This document shows, in pieces, positions 26,610 through 37,147 of a stretch of DNA of 64,000 nt. The notes under the pieces are model-generated. The model saw only the letters and a program-made list of their open reading frames with translations. It searched no databases and was not told the origin of the DNA. The DNA is from Microbacterium pseudoresistens (GTDB taxonomy: Bacteria; Actinomycetota; Actinomycetes; Actinomycetales; Microbacteriaceae): contig NZ_JACCBH010000001.1 in NCBI RefSeq assembly GCF_013409745.1, positions 1,054,001-1,118,000 on the forward strand, written 5' to 3'. Numbering within the stretch: the first letter of the stretch is position 1; each line of letters opens with the position of its first letter. The translations under genes and the position numbers were made by a program.

Positions 26610-27368
26610 TCATCCCTTGAGTTGTGCGTGGAAGGAGCGGACAGCCGCGGCGAAGGCATCGGGCTGTTCGAGGTACGGGTAGTGGCCTGCGTCGGGGATT
26701 TCGACGTACGTCGCCCGCGGAAGGCGTTCGGCGAGTTCGCGGCTGTGCCCCTCGGCGACCATGCGGTCGTGGGATCCGGCGATCACGAGGGTCGGAACAT
26801 CGATCACGTCGAGCCAGCGTCCGAGCTGCGGGCTATGGAGGAAGGGCTTCCAGATGTAGCGCGTCAGCGTCGCGCGCTCGGCGAAAGCGGTCTCGTGCTC
26901 GGCATCGTCCGGGGTCGGCGGATAACCGGGCATGCGCAGGCCGTGAGCACGCGACGGGTCGGCCCATCCGAGCTCGAGCTGCTCATCGGCGTCGAGCAGC
27001 ACGATGTCAGCGAACTCGCGCTCCATGGGGCCGCGCAGCTTCACGCCGTACGGCCCGACCAGGACGAGGCTCTCGAGGCGCTCGGGGCACAGGAGCGCCA
27101 GTTCCAGGGCCACCCAGCCTCCGAAACCCGCCCCACCGACGCGGACGGCCTCGCCGCGAGGGATTTCCCTGCGCACATGCAGCGCGAGGTCGGCGGCGGT
27201 GTCCCACCTCTCCCACGCTCGATCGAGGTCGTCGAAGTGGCCCTCCATACCGGGGTAGCCGGGAACGGTGATCTCGTGCGTCTGCGCGAGCGGTCCCAGC
27301 ATGTCGGCGTCCCGGATCACGACATCGGCATCGTGCAGGAACAGAAAAGGCGTCTTCGCTTCGACCAT
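26610..27368 (-). CDS. Alpha/beta hydrolase-fold protein lacking the nucleophile Ser
   Basis: First gene of the third unit. 252 residues with the alpha/beta hydrolase layout: LFLHDADVV near the N-terminus, a late acid in IAGSHDRMV and the His in IPDAGHYPYLEQPD. At the nucleophile elbow it reads G79-A-G81-F-G83 where the family has GxSxG (often GASFGG), so Gly81 takes the place of the catalytic Ser. The rest is intact and the gene is first in its operon, so it is unlikely to be mere decay. It may be a lyase, a binding protein or an inactivated copy. ATG 27368 follows AGAGGATG. Confidence 0.82.
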   Translation of the reverse strand: MVEAKTPFLFLHDADVVIRDADMLGPLAQTHEITVPGYPGMEGHFDDLDRAWERWDTAADLALHVRREIPRGEAVRVGGAGFGGWVALELALLCPERLESLVLVGPYGVKLRGPMEREFADIVLLDADEQLELGWADPSRAHGLRMPGYPPTPDDAEHETAFAERATLTRYIWKPFLHSPQLGRWLDVIDVPTLVIAGSHDRMVAEGHSRELAERLPRATYVEIPDAGHYPYLEQPDAFAAAVRSFHAQLKG

Positions 27369-27384
27369 GCCATCACATCCTCTT

Positions 27385-27395
27385 AATACTGTATT
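27385..27395. promoter_or_regulatory. Perfect palindrome AATACTGTATT upstream of the LLM operon
   Basis: An 11-base perfect palindrome in an AT-rich island 16 bases before the hydrolase-like start and overlapping the likely promoter or leader. It is a candidate operator for the GntR protein at the end of the same operon. The remaining 175 bases to argG show nothing else I can support. Confidence 0.45.
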
Positions 27396-27541
27396 GATTA
27401 GGGTAGTTATCTTACGCGGCCCGCGCAAGTACCCGGTGGTTCGACAGAGTCGATGCTCCGGCGAGCGCTCCTCGCGGTCGCGATGGCCAAAGCCCGCGCA
27501 CGGACCGCCGCGCTCCGGCGCTGCACGCCTGCGCTCAATGA

Positions 27542-29017
<1,476 letters not shown>

Positions 29018-29045
29018 TCGCCTGACCGGGGTCTCGCAGAATACA

Positions 29046-29067
29046 ACTTGCACAGGCGTGTGTAAGT
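29046..29067. promoter_or_regulatory. Operator-like palindrome before the TetR gene
   Basis: Arms ACTTGCACA (29046-29054) and TGTGTAAGT (29059-29067) are complementary at 8 of 9 positions with a 4-base centre. The site ends 16 bases before the GTG start and includes a possible -35 TTGCAC (29048-29053). Its size and place fit TetR autorepression. Confidence 0.6.
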
Positions 29068-29083
29068 TAAATACACTCTCTGG

Positions 29084-29731
29084 GTGACCACGACAGCCGA
29101 ACCCCGCCGGCAGCGCCGAGACGCGGCCGAGAACCGCGCCGGCATCCTCGCCGCCGCTCGCCGCGCCCTCGCCGCCGACCCGCACGCCTCGATCGACGAG
29201 ATCGCACGCGCGGCGGGCCTCAGCCGCCGCGCGCTGTACGGGCACTTCGACGATCGCGGCGCGCTCGTGCGCGAGCTGGTGCGCTCGGGCGCGCAACGGT
29301 TCAACGCCGTCGCCGCGCGGATCGACGAGACCGATGCCCGACTCGCCCTCGCCCGCCTGGCCGCCGAGCTGTGGCGCGAAGCCGCGCACGTGCGCCTCGC
29401 CGCCGCTCTCGCGCTCGACGAGGCGCACCTCGAAGAGACCGCCGCCGCTCTCGCCCCGCTGCGCCGCACCGTCGCCGCGATCGTGCGGTCGGGGCAGGAG
29501 GCCGAGACCCTGCGTGCCGACATCACCGCGCCCGCGCTCGCCCGTCTCATCGAAGAGACCGCCCGGATGGTCGTGACGCGCGCAGACCCGTCGTCGGCCG
29601 TGGGCGGCATCGCGGTGCGCGCCGTGCTGAGCATGGCCGGGTTGTCTTGGCAGGATGTGGATGCGCTGATGCGCGCGCATCCGGCTCTGCTGTCCACGAG
29701 CGCGTCGGAGCGCGAGGAGCCTCGGTCATGA
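29084..29731 (+). CDS. TetR family transcriptional regulator
   Basis: 215 residues. The N-terminal helix-turn-helix is ASIDEIARAAGLSRRALYGHFDDRGALVREL (key part: IARAAGLSRRALYGHFDDR), with an Ala/Arg-rich ligand domain after it. GTG start. It is the first gene of a three-gene overlapping operon (TetR, ATPase-like, YhgE/Pip), so it most likely represses that exporter-like system through the palindrome at 29046-29067. Confidence 0.88.
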   Translation: MTTTAEPRRQRRDAAENRAGILAAARRALAADPHASIDEIARAAGLSRRALYGHFDDRGALVRELVRSGAQRFNAVAARIDETDARLALARLAAELWREAAHVRLAAALALDEAHLEETAAALAPLRRTVAAIVRSGQEAETLRADITAPALARLIEETARMVVTRADPSSAVGGIAVRAVLSMAGLSWQDVDALMRAHPALLSTSASEREEPRS

Positions 29732-30414
29732 GAGTCGTCGTCGATGCCGTCTCGAAGGGCCGCCGCGGTGAGGCGCTCGGCCAGACCAGCCTGACCTTCG
29801 AATCGGGCCACGCCCGCTTCGTGCGCACCGAGACCGAGCAGCGCCCCGCCGTGCTCGGCCTCATCGCCAGCGGACGGATGCGCCCCGACACGGGCACCGT
29901 GACGATCGACGGCGACGCGTCGCCGAAGGAGCTGCGCCGGCGCGTCGCGCTCGTCGACGCGCCCGATGTGAACGACCCGCCGCCGAACGTGACGGTGACC
30001 GGTGTCGTCGGTGAAGAACTGATGTTCGCGGGGCTCCCGGCCACCCCTGTGCACGCCCGCCGCTGGCTGAAGCAGACCGGCTTTCCGGATGTCGCCGCGC
30101 AGCCGATCAGCACGGTCGACCCGCACGTGCGCGTGCGCATCCTGTGCGAGCTCGCGGCGCTCCGGGAAGGGGTGGAGGGCATCGTGCTCGTCTCGCCCGA
30201 CCGCCACGGCGGCGGCCCCGAGGGCTGGTGGCGGATCGCCGCCGAGCTCGCCGAACGCGGTCTCGCACTGCTCGTGATCATCGGCTCGGCCGCCGCCGAG
30301 GTCATCGCCCGGATGCCCGAGACCGCTGCCGACCACCTCGCCGAGGCGACCGCCGACGACCCTGATCCCGCCGCCGACACCGAAGAGCCCGAGACCGAAG
30401 GAGAGATCCGATGA
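29728..30414 (+). CDS. ABC ATPase-like protein without Walker motifs
   Basis: 228 residues. The overall pattern follows an ABC ATPase: an N-terminal strand region (MRVVVDAVSKGRRGEALGQ), a segment PDTGTVTIDGD like the post-Walker-A loop, then DVNDPPPNVTVTGVVGEEL. However, the Walker A site is replaced by TEQRPAVLGLIASGR, there is no LSGGQ, and the Walker B region reads VEGIVLVSPD. It cannot bind ATP in the usual way. It is coupled to both neighbours by ATGA overlaps, so it is probably a structural or regulatory subunit for the YhgE/Pip protein. Confidence 0.7.
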   Translation: MRVVVDAVSKGRRGEALGQTSLTFESGHARFVRTETEQRPAVLGLIASGRMRPDTGTVTIDGDASPKELRRRVALVDAPDVNDPPPNVTVTGVVGEELMFAGLPATPVHARRWLKQTGFPDVAAQPISTVDPHVRVRILCELAALREGVEGIVLVSPDRHGGGPEGWWRIAAELAERGLALLVIIGSAAAEVIARMPETAADHLAEATADDPDPAADTEEPETEGEIR

Positions 30415-32237
30415 AGGTCCCCTCGATGATGGCCGCCGAGTTCCGGCGGCTCACGGCGAGCCCGATGGCGCTCATCGCGCTCATCGCGCTCATGTGCGTG
30501 CCGATCCTGTACGGCGGGCTGTACCTGTGGGCCAACCAGGATCCCTACGACAAGCTCTCCGACGTGCCGGTCGCCCTCGTCGTCGACGACGAGGGTGTCC
30601 GCACGCCCGCCGGCGAAGGCGCGACGGCCACGACGAACTACGGCGAGAAGGTCGCCGAGAACCTCCTCGACGGCAAGGCGTTCGCCTGGCAGCGGATGTC
30701 GGCGGATGCGGCCCAGACGGCGCTGAAGCGCGGCGAGGTCGACTTCACCGTCACCATCCCGTCGGACTTCTCCGCGGCGCTGAACTCCGCCTCCGGCACC
30801 GATCCCCACCAGGCGCGCATCGCCCTGGAGACCAACGACGCGAACAACTACCTCGCCTCGACCATCGGCACCCAGGCGGTGGAGAAGATCCGCCGCTCGG
30901 TGGCCGAGATGGTCGGCACCGAGGCGGCCGAGAAACTGCTCACCGGGCTCAGCGATGTGCGCGACAAGCTCGGCGAGGCCACCGACGGCGCCTCGCAGCT
31001 GTTCGACGGCGCGGGCACGGCGTCGGCGGGCAGTGCGCAGCTGGCCGAGGGCACCGCGCAGCTGGCCGACGGCACCGCCCAGTTGGCCAGCGGTGCCCAG
31101 CAGCTCGCCGACGGCGCGGGGCAGATCAGCGCAGGCAACCAGCAGCTGGCCGGCTATGCCGACGATGCCGCCTCCCTCTCGCAGCTCGCCGTGGATGCGC
31201 TGCCCCAGGCGCGCGCCGACCTCGCCCAGCTGCTGGCCGAGCAGGGCCTGTCGCAGCAGACGATCGACGCGATCCTCGCCCGCCTCGACCCCGTCGCCGA
31301 CCGTCTGCACGACGTCAACGGATCGGTGCAGAACGCGGTGGGCAAGATCGATCAGCTCGCCGGCGGCAGCGCGACTCTCGCCTCCAGCGCGCAGCAGCTC
31401 GCCGACGGTGCGGGCGCCGCGGCGAACGGTGCCGCCTCGGCCCGCGACGGGGCCGCCTCGCTGCGCGATGGGCTCGGCACGCTGGGCACCGGCATCGGCC
31501 AGCTGCGTGACGGGCTCGCGGCCGGCGTCGAGCAGATCCCCGCATCCACGCCCGAGCTGCGCCAGGCGCAGGCGGGAACCATCGCCGATCCCGTCCAGGT
31601 CTCCTCCGACAAGGTCGCCGCGGCGGCCGACTACGGTCAGGGCCTTGCGCCGTTCTTCGCGGCGCTGGCGGGCTGGATCGGCATCTACGCGCTGTTCCTC
31701 ATCGTCAAGCCGATCTCGCGCCGCGCCGTGACCGCACTGCACTCCCCGCTGCGCATCACGCTCGCCGGGTGGCTGACCCCCGCCGTGCTGGGAGCGGTGC
31801 AGATGGTGACCCTGCTCGGCGTGCTCGCGATCGCGCTGGGCTTCACGTTCGACAATCCGTGGGGCACGCTCGGCGTGATGGTGTTCGCCTCGATCACGTA
31901 CGCGGCGATCATCCTCGCCCTCAACGTGTGGCTCGGATCCGTGGGGCAGTTCCTCGGGCTCGTGCTCATGGTGCTGCAGCTCGTCACCGCCGGGGGCACG
32001 TTCCCGTGGCAGACGCTGCCCGGGCCCCTGGTGGCGCTGCACCACGTGCTGCCGATGAGCTACGTCGTCGACGCGATGCGCCAGCTGATGTACGGCGGCG
32101 ATGCGTCACGCGCGATCACCGACCTCATCGTGCTCACGCTGTGGCTGGTGGGTGCCCTGGCGATCGCGGCGATCGGCGTCACGCGGATGACGCACCGCCG
32201 CACCCTGCGCGACCTCCAGCCGAGCCTCATCGGGTAG
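30411..32237 (+). CDS. YhgE/Pip family membrane protein (ABC-2 type)
   Basis: 608 residues. An N-terminal helix (MALIALIALMCVPILYGGLYLW) is followed by a large extracytoplasmic domain, whose middle consists of heptad-like QLADGTAQL/QLASGAQQL repeats at about residues 195-260 and again at 310-350, then five or six C-terminal helices of the ABC-2 membrane fold. This is the YhgE/Pip (phage infection protein, ESX-associated) architecture. Relatives are linked with phage adsorption and secretion or drug efflux. It overlaps the ATPase-like gene by 4 bases. Confidence 0.9.
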   Translation: MKVPSMMAAEFRRLTASPMALIALIALMCVPILYGGLYLWANQDPYDKLSDVPVALVVDDEGVRTPAGEGATATTNYGEKVAENLLDGKAFAWQRMSADAAQTALKRGEVDFTVTIPSDFSAALNSASGTDPHQARIALETNDANNYLASTIGTQAVEKIRRSVAEMVGTEAAEKLLTGLSDVRDKLGEATDGASQLFDGAGTASAGSAQLAEGTAQLADGTAQLASGAQQLADGAGQISAGNQQLAGYADDAASLSQLAVDALPQARADLAQLLAEQGLSQQTIDAILARLDPVADRLHDVNGSVQNAVGKIDQLAGGSATLASSAQQLADGAGAAANGAASARDGAASLRDGLGTLGTGIGQLRDGLAAGVEQIPASTPELRQAQAGTIADPVQVSSDKVAAAADYGQGLAPFFAALAGWIGIYALFLIVKPISRRAVTALHSPLRITLAGWLTPAVLGAVQMVTLLGVLAIALGFTFDNPWGTLGVMVFASITYAAIILALNVWLGSVGQFLGLVLMVLQLVTAGGTFPWQTLPGPLVALHHVLPMSYVVDAMRQLMYGGDASRAITDLIVLTLWLVGALAIAAIGVTRMTHRRTLRDLQPSLIG

Positions 32238-32300
32238 CGGAGCGGCGAGGCGCGGTCATGCCGATGAGCGCATATCGTGAAGCGAGGAGGTAGGTCCGCG

Positions 32301-32834
32301 ATGGTACGACACAGTCCGCTGCCGGTCGATCCGATCGCCGAGGCCAAGCGGCAGTGGAGCCTGCACGGATGGACGGATGCCGCGCCGGGCATGACGGCGG
32401 TCACCTCGATCATGCGCACACAGCAGCTCATCCTCGGCCGGGTGGAGCGCACGCTCAAGCCGTACGGCCTGTCGTTCGCGCGCTTCGAGATGCTGCGTCT
32501 GCTCGCCTTCACCCGCGAGGGGAGGATGCCGATGGCCAGCGCGATCGCGCGCTTGCAGGTGCATCCCACGAGCGTGACGAACGCCGTGTCCCGCCTCGTG
32601 AAAGACGGGCTCGTGCGGCGCGAGGTGCATCCGGAGGACGGACGGGCGGCGCTGCTCGTGCTCACGCCCTCCGGTCGTGCGCTGATCGAGGAGGCCACGG
32701 TCGCGCTGAACGAGGTGTTCTGCGACATCGGGTTCTCCGACGACGAGACGACGGCGCTCGTGCGCATTCTCGCGCGGTTCCGCAAGGAGGCGGGCGACTT
32801 CCGCGACCCTGATCCGGTGCCCGAGCCGCTCTGA
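32301..32834 (+). CDS. MarR family transcriptional regulator
   Basis: 177 residues with the MarR winged helix: SFARFEMLRLLAF, MASAIARLQVHPTSVTNAVSRLVKDGLVRREVHPEDGRA (key part: TSVTNAVSRLVKDGLVRR) and LVLTPSGRALIEEA. ATG 32301 follows GAGGAGG. It faces the valine catabolic operon with only 5 bases between the two stops, so it may be its regulator, or respond to CoA-thioester intermediates; this is inference. Confidence 0.88.
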   Translation: MVRHSPLPVDPIAEAKRQWSLHGWTDAAPGMTAVTSIMRTQQLILGRVERTLKPYGLSFARFEMLRLLAFTREGRMPMASAIARLQVHPTSVTNAVSRLVKDGLVRREVHPEDGRAALLVLTPSGRALIEEATVALNEVFCDIGFSDDETTALVRILARFRKEAGDFRDPDPVPEPL

Positions 32835-32839
32835 GCCGG

Positions 32840-33616
32840 TCAGCGGTGGGTGAACTCCGCCGGTCGCTTGTCGCGGAAGGCGGCCATCCCCTCCTTCTGG
32901 TCGTCGAGCCCGAAGGCGGCCGTGAACGCCTGCTTCTCGAAGCGCAGGCCCTCGGCGAGCGCGGTCTCCTGCGCGGCCTGCAGCGCATCCTTGGCCGCGT
33001 AGACGACGGGCAGCGACTTGCTCGCGATCGTCTCGGCGACGGCGGCGACCTCGGTGAGCAGGTCGTCGGCAGGAACGATGCGCGAGACGAGCCCGGCGCG
33101 CTCGGCCTCCTCGGCGCCCATGGTGCGGCCGGTGAGGATGAGGTCGGCGGCCTTGTACTTGCCGATCGCGCGGGGCAGGCGCTGCGTGCCGCCGATGCCG
33201 GGGATCACGCCGAGGTTGATCTCGGGCTGGCCGAACTTCGCGGTGTCGGCGGCGATGATGAGGTCGGCCATCATCGCCAGCTCGCATCCGCCGCCGAGGG
33301 CGAAGCCGGCCACCGCGGCGATCACGGGGGTGCGCAGCCGGCCGAACTCGCCCCAGCGCGCGAACGGATCGTTCAGGTACATGTCGATGTAGCCCTGATC
33401 CGCCATCTCCTTGATGTCGGCGCCGGCGGCGAACGCCTTGGCCGAGCCGGTGATCACGATGGCGCCGATGCCCGGATCGGCGTCGAACGCCGTGGCAGCC
33501 TCGACGATCTCGCGGATGAGCGTCGAGTTGAGCGCATTGAGCGCCTCGGGGCGGTTGAGCGTGATCCAGCCGACGCGGCCGGTGGTCTCGACGAGGATGG
33601 ATTCGTAGTCGGTCAT
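32840..33616 (-). CDS. Enoyl-CoA hydratase
   Basis: 258-residue crotonase-fold enzyme. Both catalytic glutamates are present, Glu112 ([11 protein letters not shown]) and Glu132 ([12 protein letters not shown]), as are the oxyanion-hole segments [11 protein letters not shown] and [10 protein letters not shown]. In this operon it should hydrate methacrylyl-CoA to 3-hydroxyisobutyryl-CoA, though the family is broad. ATG 33616 lies 13 bases after the mmsB stop. Confidence 0.92.
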   Translation of the reverse strand: MTDYESILVETTGRVGWITLNRPEALNALNSTLIREIVEAATAFDADPGIGAIVITGSAKAFAAGADIKEMADQGYIDMYLNDPFARWGEFGRLRTPVIAAVAGFALGGGCELAMMADLIIAADTAKFGQPEINLGVIPGIGGTQRLPRAIGKYKAADLILTGRTMGAEEAERAGLVSRIVPADDLLTEVAAVAETIASKSLPVVYAAKDALQAAQETALAEGLRFEKQAFTAAFGLDDQKEGMAAFRDKRPAEFTHR

Positions 33617-33629
33617 GCTCTCTCCCGGC

Positions 33630-34544
33630 TCAGGCATCGGTCGCCGTGCTCTGCGCACGGATGGTGTTGATGATGCCAGAGAAGTCCTGCCGCGCGCCGT
33701 CGCCGTCGGCGAACGCCTTGTAGATGGCGCGGGCATGGCGGCCCAGCTGCGCATCCACGCCGGTGAGGTCGATGGCCGATTCGGCCAGCCCCAGATCCTT
33801 CGACATGAGCGCGCCGGCGAACCCCGGCTGATAGTCGCGGTTGGCGGGGCTCGTGGGCACCGGTCCCGGCACGGGGCAGTTCGTGGTGAGTGCCCAGCAC
33901 TGCCCGGAGGCGTGGGAGGCGACGTCGAACAGCGCCTCATGGGTCAGGCCGAGTCGCTCGCCGAGCACGAAGGCCTCCGCGACGGCGATCTGCGAGATGC
34001 CGAGGATCATGTTGTTGCAGACCTTCGCGGCCTGGCCGAGACCAGGGCCGCCGCAGTGCACGATGCGTCCGCCCATGACTTCCAGCACCGGAAGCGCCGA
34101 GGAGAAGTCCTCCTCGCTTGCGCCGACCATGAACGCGAGGGTGCCGTTCTCGGCGCCCACGACGCCGCCCGAGACCGGAGCATCGGCGGCTCTGTGCCCC
34201 GCCGCGAGCGCGAGGTCGTGCGCGGTGCGCGCCTCGTCGACGGCGATGGTCGAGCAGTCCAGGAACAGGGTGTCGGGGCGGGCCGAGGCGAGGAGCCCCG
34301 GGGAATCGTCGTCGCCGCGATAGGCGGCGATCACGTGCGCCCCCGACGGGAACATCGTGATCACGATGTCGGCGTCGGCGACGGCGGATGCGGCATCCGC
34401 GGCGATCTCCACACCGTGCCCGCGGGCGTCGTCACCGGCGGCGGGCACGAGGTCGAAGCCGATCACCCGATGCCCGGCGGCGACGAGGTTGGCTGCCATG
34501 GGCCCGCCCATGTGGCCGAGTCCGAGGAATGCGATGTCGGTCAT
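33630..34544 (-). CDS. mmsB: 3-hydroxyisobutyrate dehydrogenase
   Basis: NAD-dependent oxidation of 3-hydroxyisobutyrate to methylmalonate semialdehyde in valine breakdown. Motifs: cofactor [15 protein letters not shown] at the N-terminus, substrate loop [21 protein letters not shown], and the catalytic Lys in [10 protein letters not shown]. 304 residues, normal for the family. 19 bases after the acyl-CoA dehydrogenase stop. Confidence 0.92.
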   Translation of the reverse strand: MTDIAFLGLGHMGGPMAANLVAAGHRVIGFDLVPAAGDDARGHGVEIAADAASAVADADIVITMFPSGAHVIAAYRGDDDSPGLLASARPDTLFLDCSTIAVDEARTAHDLALAAGHRAADAPVSGGVVGAENGTLAFMVGASEEDFSSALPVLEVMGGRIVHCGGPGLGQAAKVCNNMILGISQIAVAEAFVLGERLGLTHEALFDVASHASGQCWALTTNCPVPGPVPTSPANRDYQPGFAGALMSKDLGLAESAIDLTGVDAQLGRHARAIYKAFADGDGARQDFSGIINTIRAQSTATDA

Positions 34545-34563
34545 GTAGACTCTTCTCTCTCTG

Positions 34564-35723
34564 TCATGCGCTCTCCAGGAGGCTTCGGCCGATGATCATC
34601 TTCATGATCTCGTTCGTGCCCTCCAGGATCTGGTGCACGCGCAGGTCGCGGACCACGCGCTCGATGCCGTACTCCTTGAGGTATCCGTAGCCGCCGTGCA
34701 GCTGCAGGGCGGCGTTGGCAGCCGCGGATGCCGCATCCGTGGCGAAGCGCTTGGCCAACGCGCAGGCGACGGCGGCATCCGGGGCGCCCTCGTCCATCTT
34801 CTCCGCGGCGCGCTCGAGCAGCGCGCGAGCCGCCTGCAGCTCGGTCTCCATGTCGGCGAGGGCGAAGACGACGGACTGGTTCTCGGCCAGCGGACCGCCG
34901 AATGCACGCCGCTCCTGCACGTAGCGCGTGGCGCGCTCCAACGACCACTGCGCGCCGCCCAGCGAGCAGGCGCCGATGTTGACCCGCCCGCCGTTCAGGC
35001 CCTTCATTGCGATGCCGAACCCGTCGCCCTCCTCGCCGAGGCGGTGCGAGACGGGCACGCGCACATCGTCGAAGAACACCTGGCGGGTGGGCTGGGCGTT
35101 CCAGCCCATCTTCTCCTCGTTGGGCCCGAAGCTCAGTCCCGGGGTGCCGTCGGGCACGACGATGGCGCTGATCCCCTTGGCACCCGGTTCGCCCGTGCGC
35201 ACCATCACGACGTACACCGCTGAGGATCCCGCGCCGGAGATGAACTGCTTGACCCCGTTGATGGCGTACTCGTCGCCCTCACGCACCGCCGACGTCGTGA
35301 TCGCCGCCGCGTCGGATCCCGCGCCGGGCTCGGTGAGGCAGTAGCTGCCCAGCGCCGACATCTCGGCAAGGCCCGGGACCCAGCGCTCGCGCTGCGCATC
35401 GTCGCCGAACGCATCGATCATCCAGGCGACCATGTTGTGGATGGAGATGTACGCGGCGATCGTCGTGTCTCCCTTGGCGAGCTCCTCGAAGATCGCCACC
35501 GCATCCCGGCGCGACAGCGCAGAGCCGCCGACGTCCTCGCGGACGTAGATTCCGCCGAGCCCCATCTCGCCCGCCGTGCGGAGGGTGTCGACGGGGAAGA
35601 ACTTGTCTCTGTCCCACTGGGCGGCGTGGGGCACCAGCTCGGTCTCGGCGAAGTCGCGGACGGCGTCGACAAGGGCCGCGCGCTCCTGTGCGGCCGTGGG
35701 GGTGGCGGTGCGGGACATGAGCA

Positions 35724-35727
<4 letters not shown>
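34564..35727 (-). CDS. Acyl-CoA dehydrogenase (isobutyryl-CoA dehydrogenase-like)
   Basis: 387 residues of the FAD acyl-CoA dehydrogenase fold. It has YCLTEPGAGSDAAAI, the FAD-contacting INGVKQFISGAG, QLHGGYGYLKEYGIERVVRDLRV (key part: LHGGYGYLKEYGIE) and the catalytic Glu in HQILEGTNEIM. The setting with mmsA, mmsB and an enoyl-CoA hydratase indicates isobutyryl-CoA as substrate. The start overlaps the mmsA stop (ATGA at 35724-35727); ATG 35718 is an alternative. Confidence 0.92.
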
Positions 35728-36962
<1,235 letters not shown>

Positions 36963-37008
36963 TCCAGACTTCCCTTCGCGCACGTCTCGTCGTGCGCATC
37001 CGATGTTA

Positions 37009-37049
37009 GTTGATATTCAACGTATTTACTAGGTAATGCAAGTAATTGC
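37009..37049. promoter_or_regulatory. Three small palindromes upstream of mmsA
   Basis: GTTGATATTCAAC (37009-37021), TTACTAGGTAA (37026-37036) and GCAAGTAATTGC (37038-37049) are each perfect or near-perfect palindromes in an AT-rich 50-base patch, 47 bases or more before the mmsA start. On the minus strand TTGCAT (37043-37038) with GAATAT 17 bases on could be a promoter. The patch most likely controls the valine catabolic operon. Confidence 0.5.
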
Positions 37050-37147
37050 TCTCGCGGCGTCGCCGATAGGATGCCGGGAGCACCTCAGTGCGGAGACTCG
37101 GCAGGGACGACCGTGATACTCCGTCTCACCCGAACGGAGGAGCACCG

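Noticed and set aside
29547..32045. 832-residue open frame opposite the YhgE/Pip gene
   Set aside because: Antisense of the Gln/Ala/Gly repeat region; composition only.
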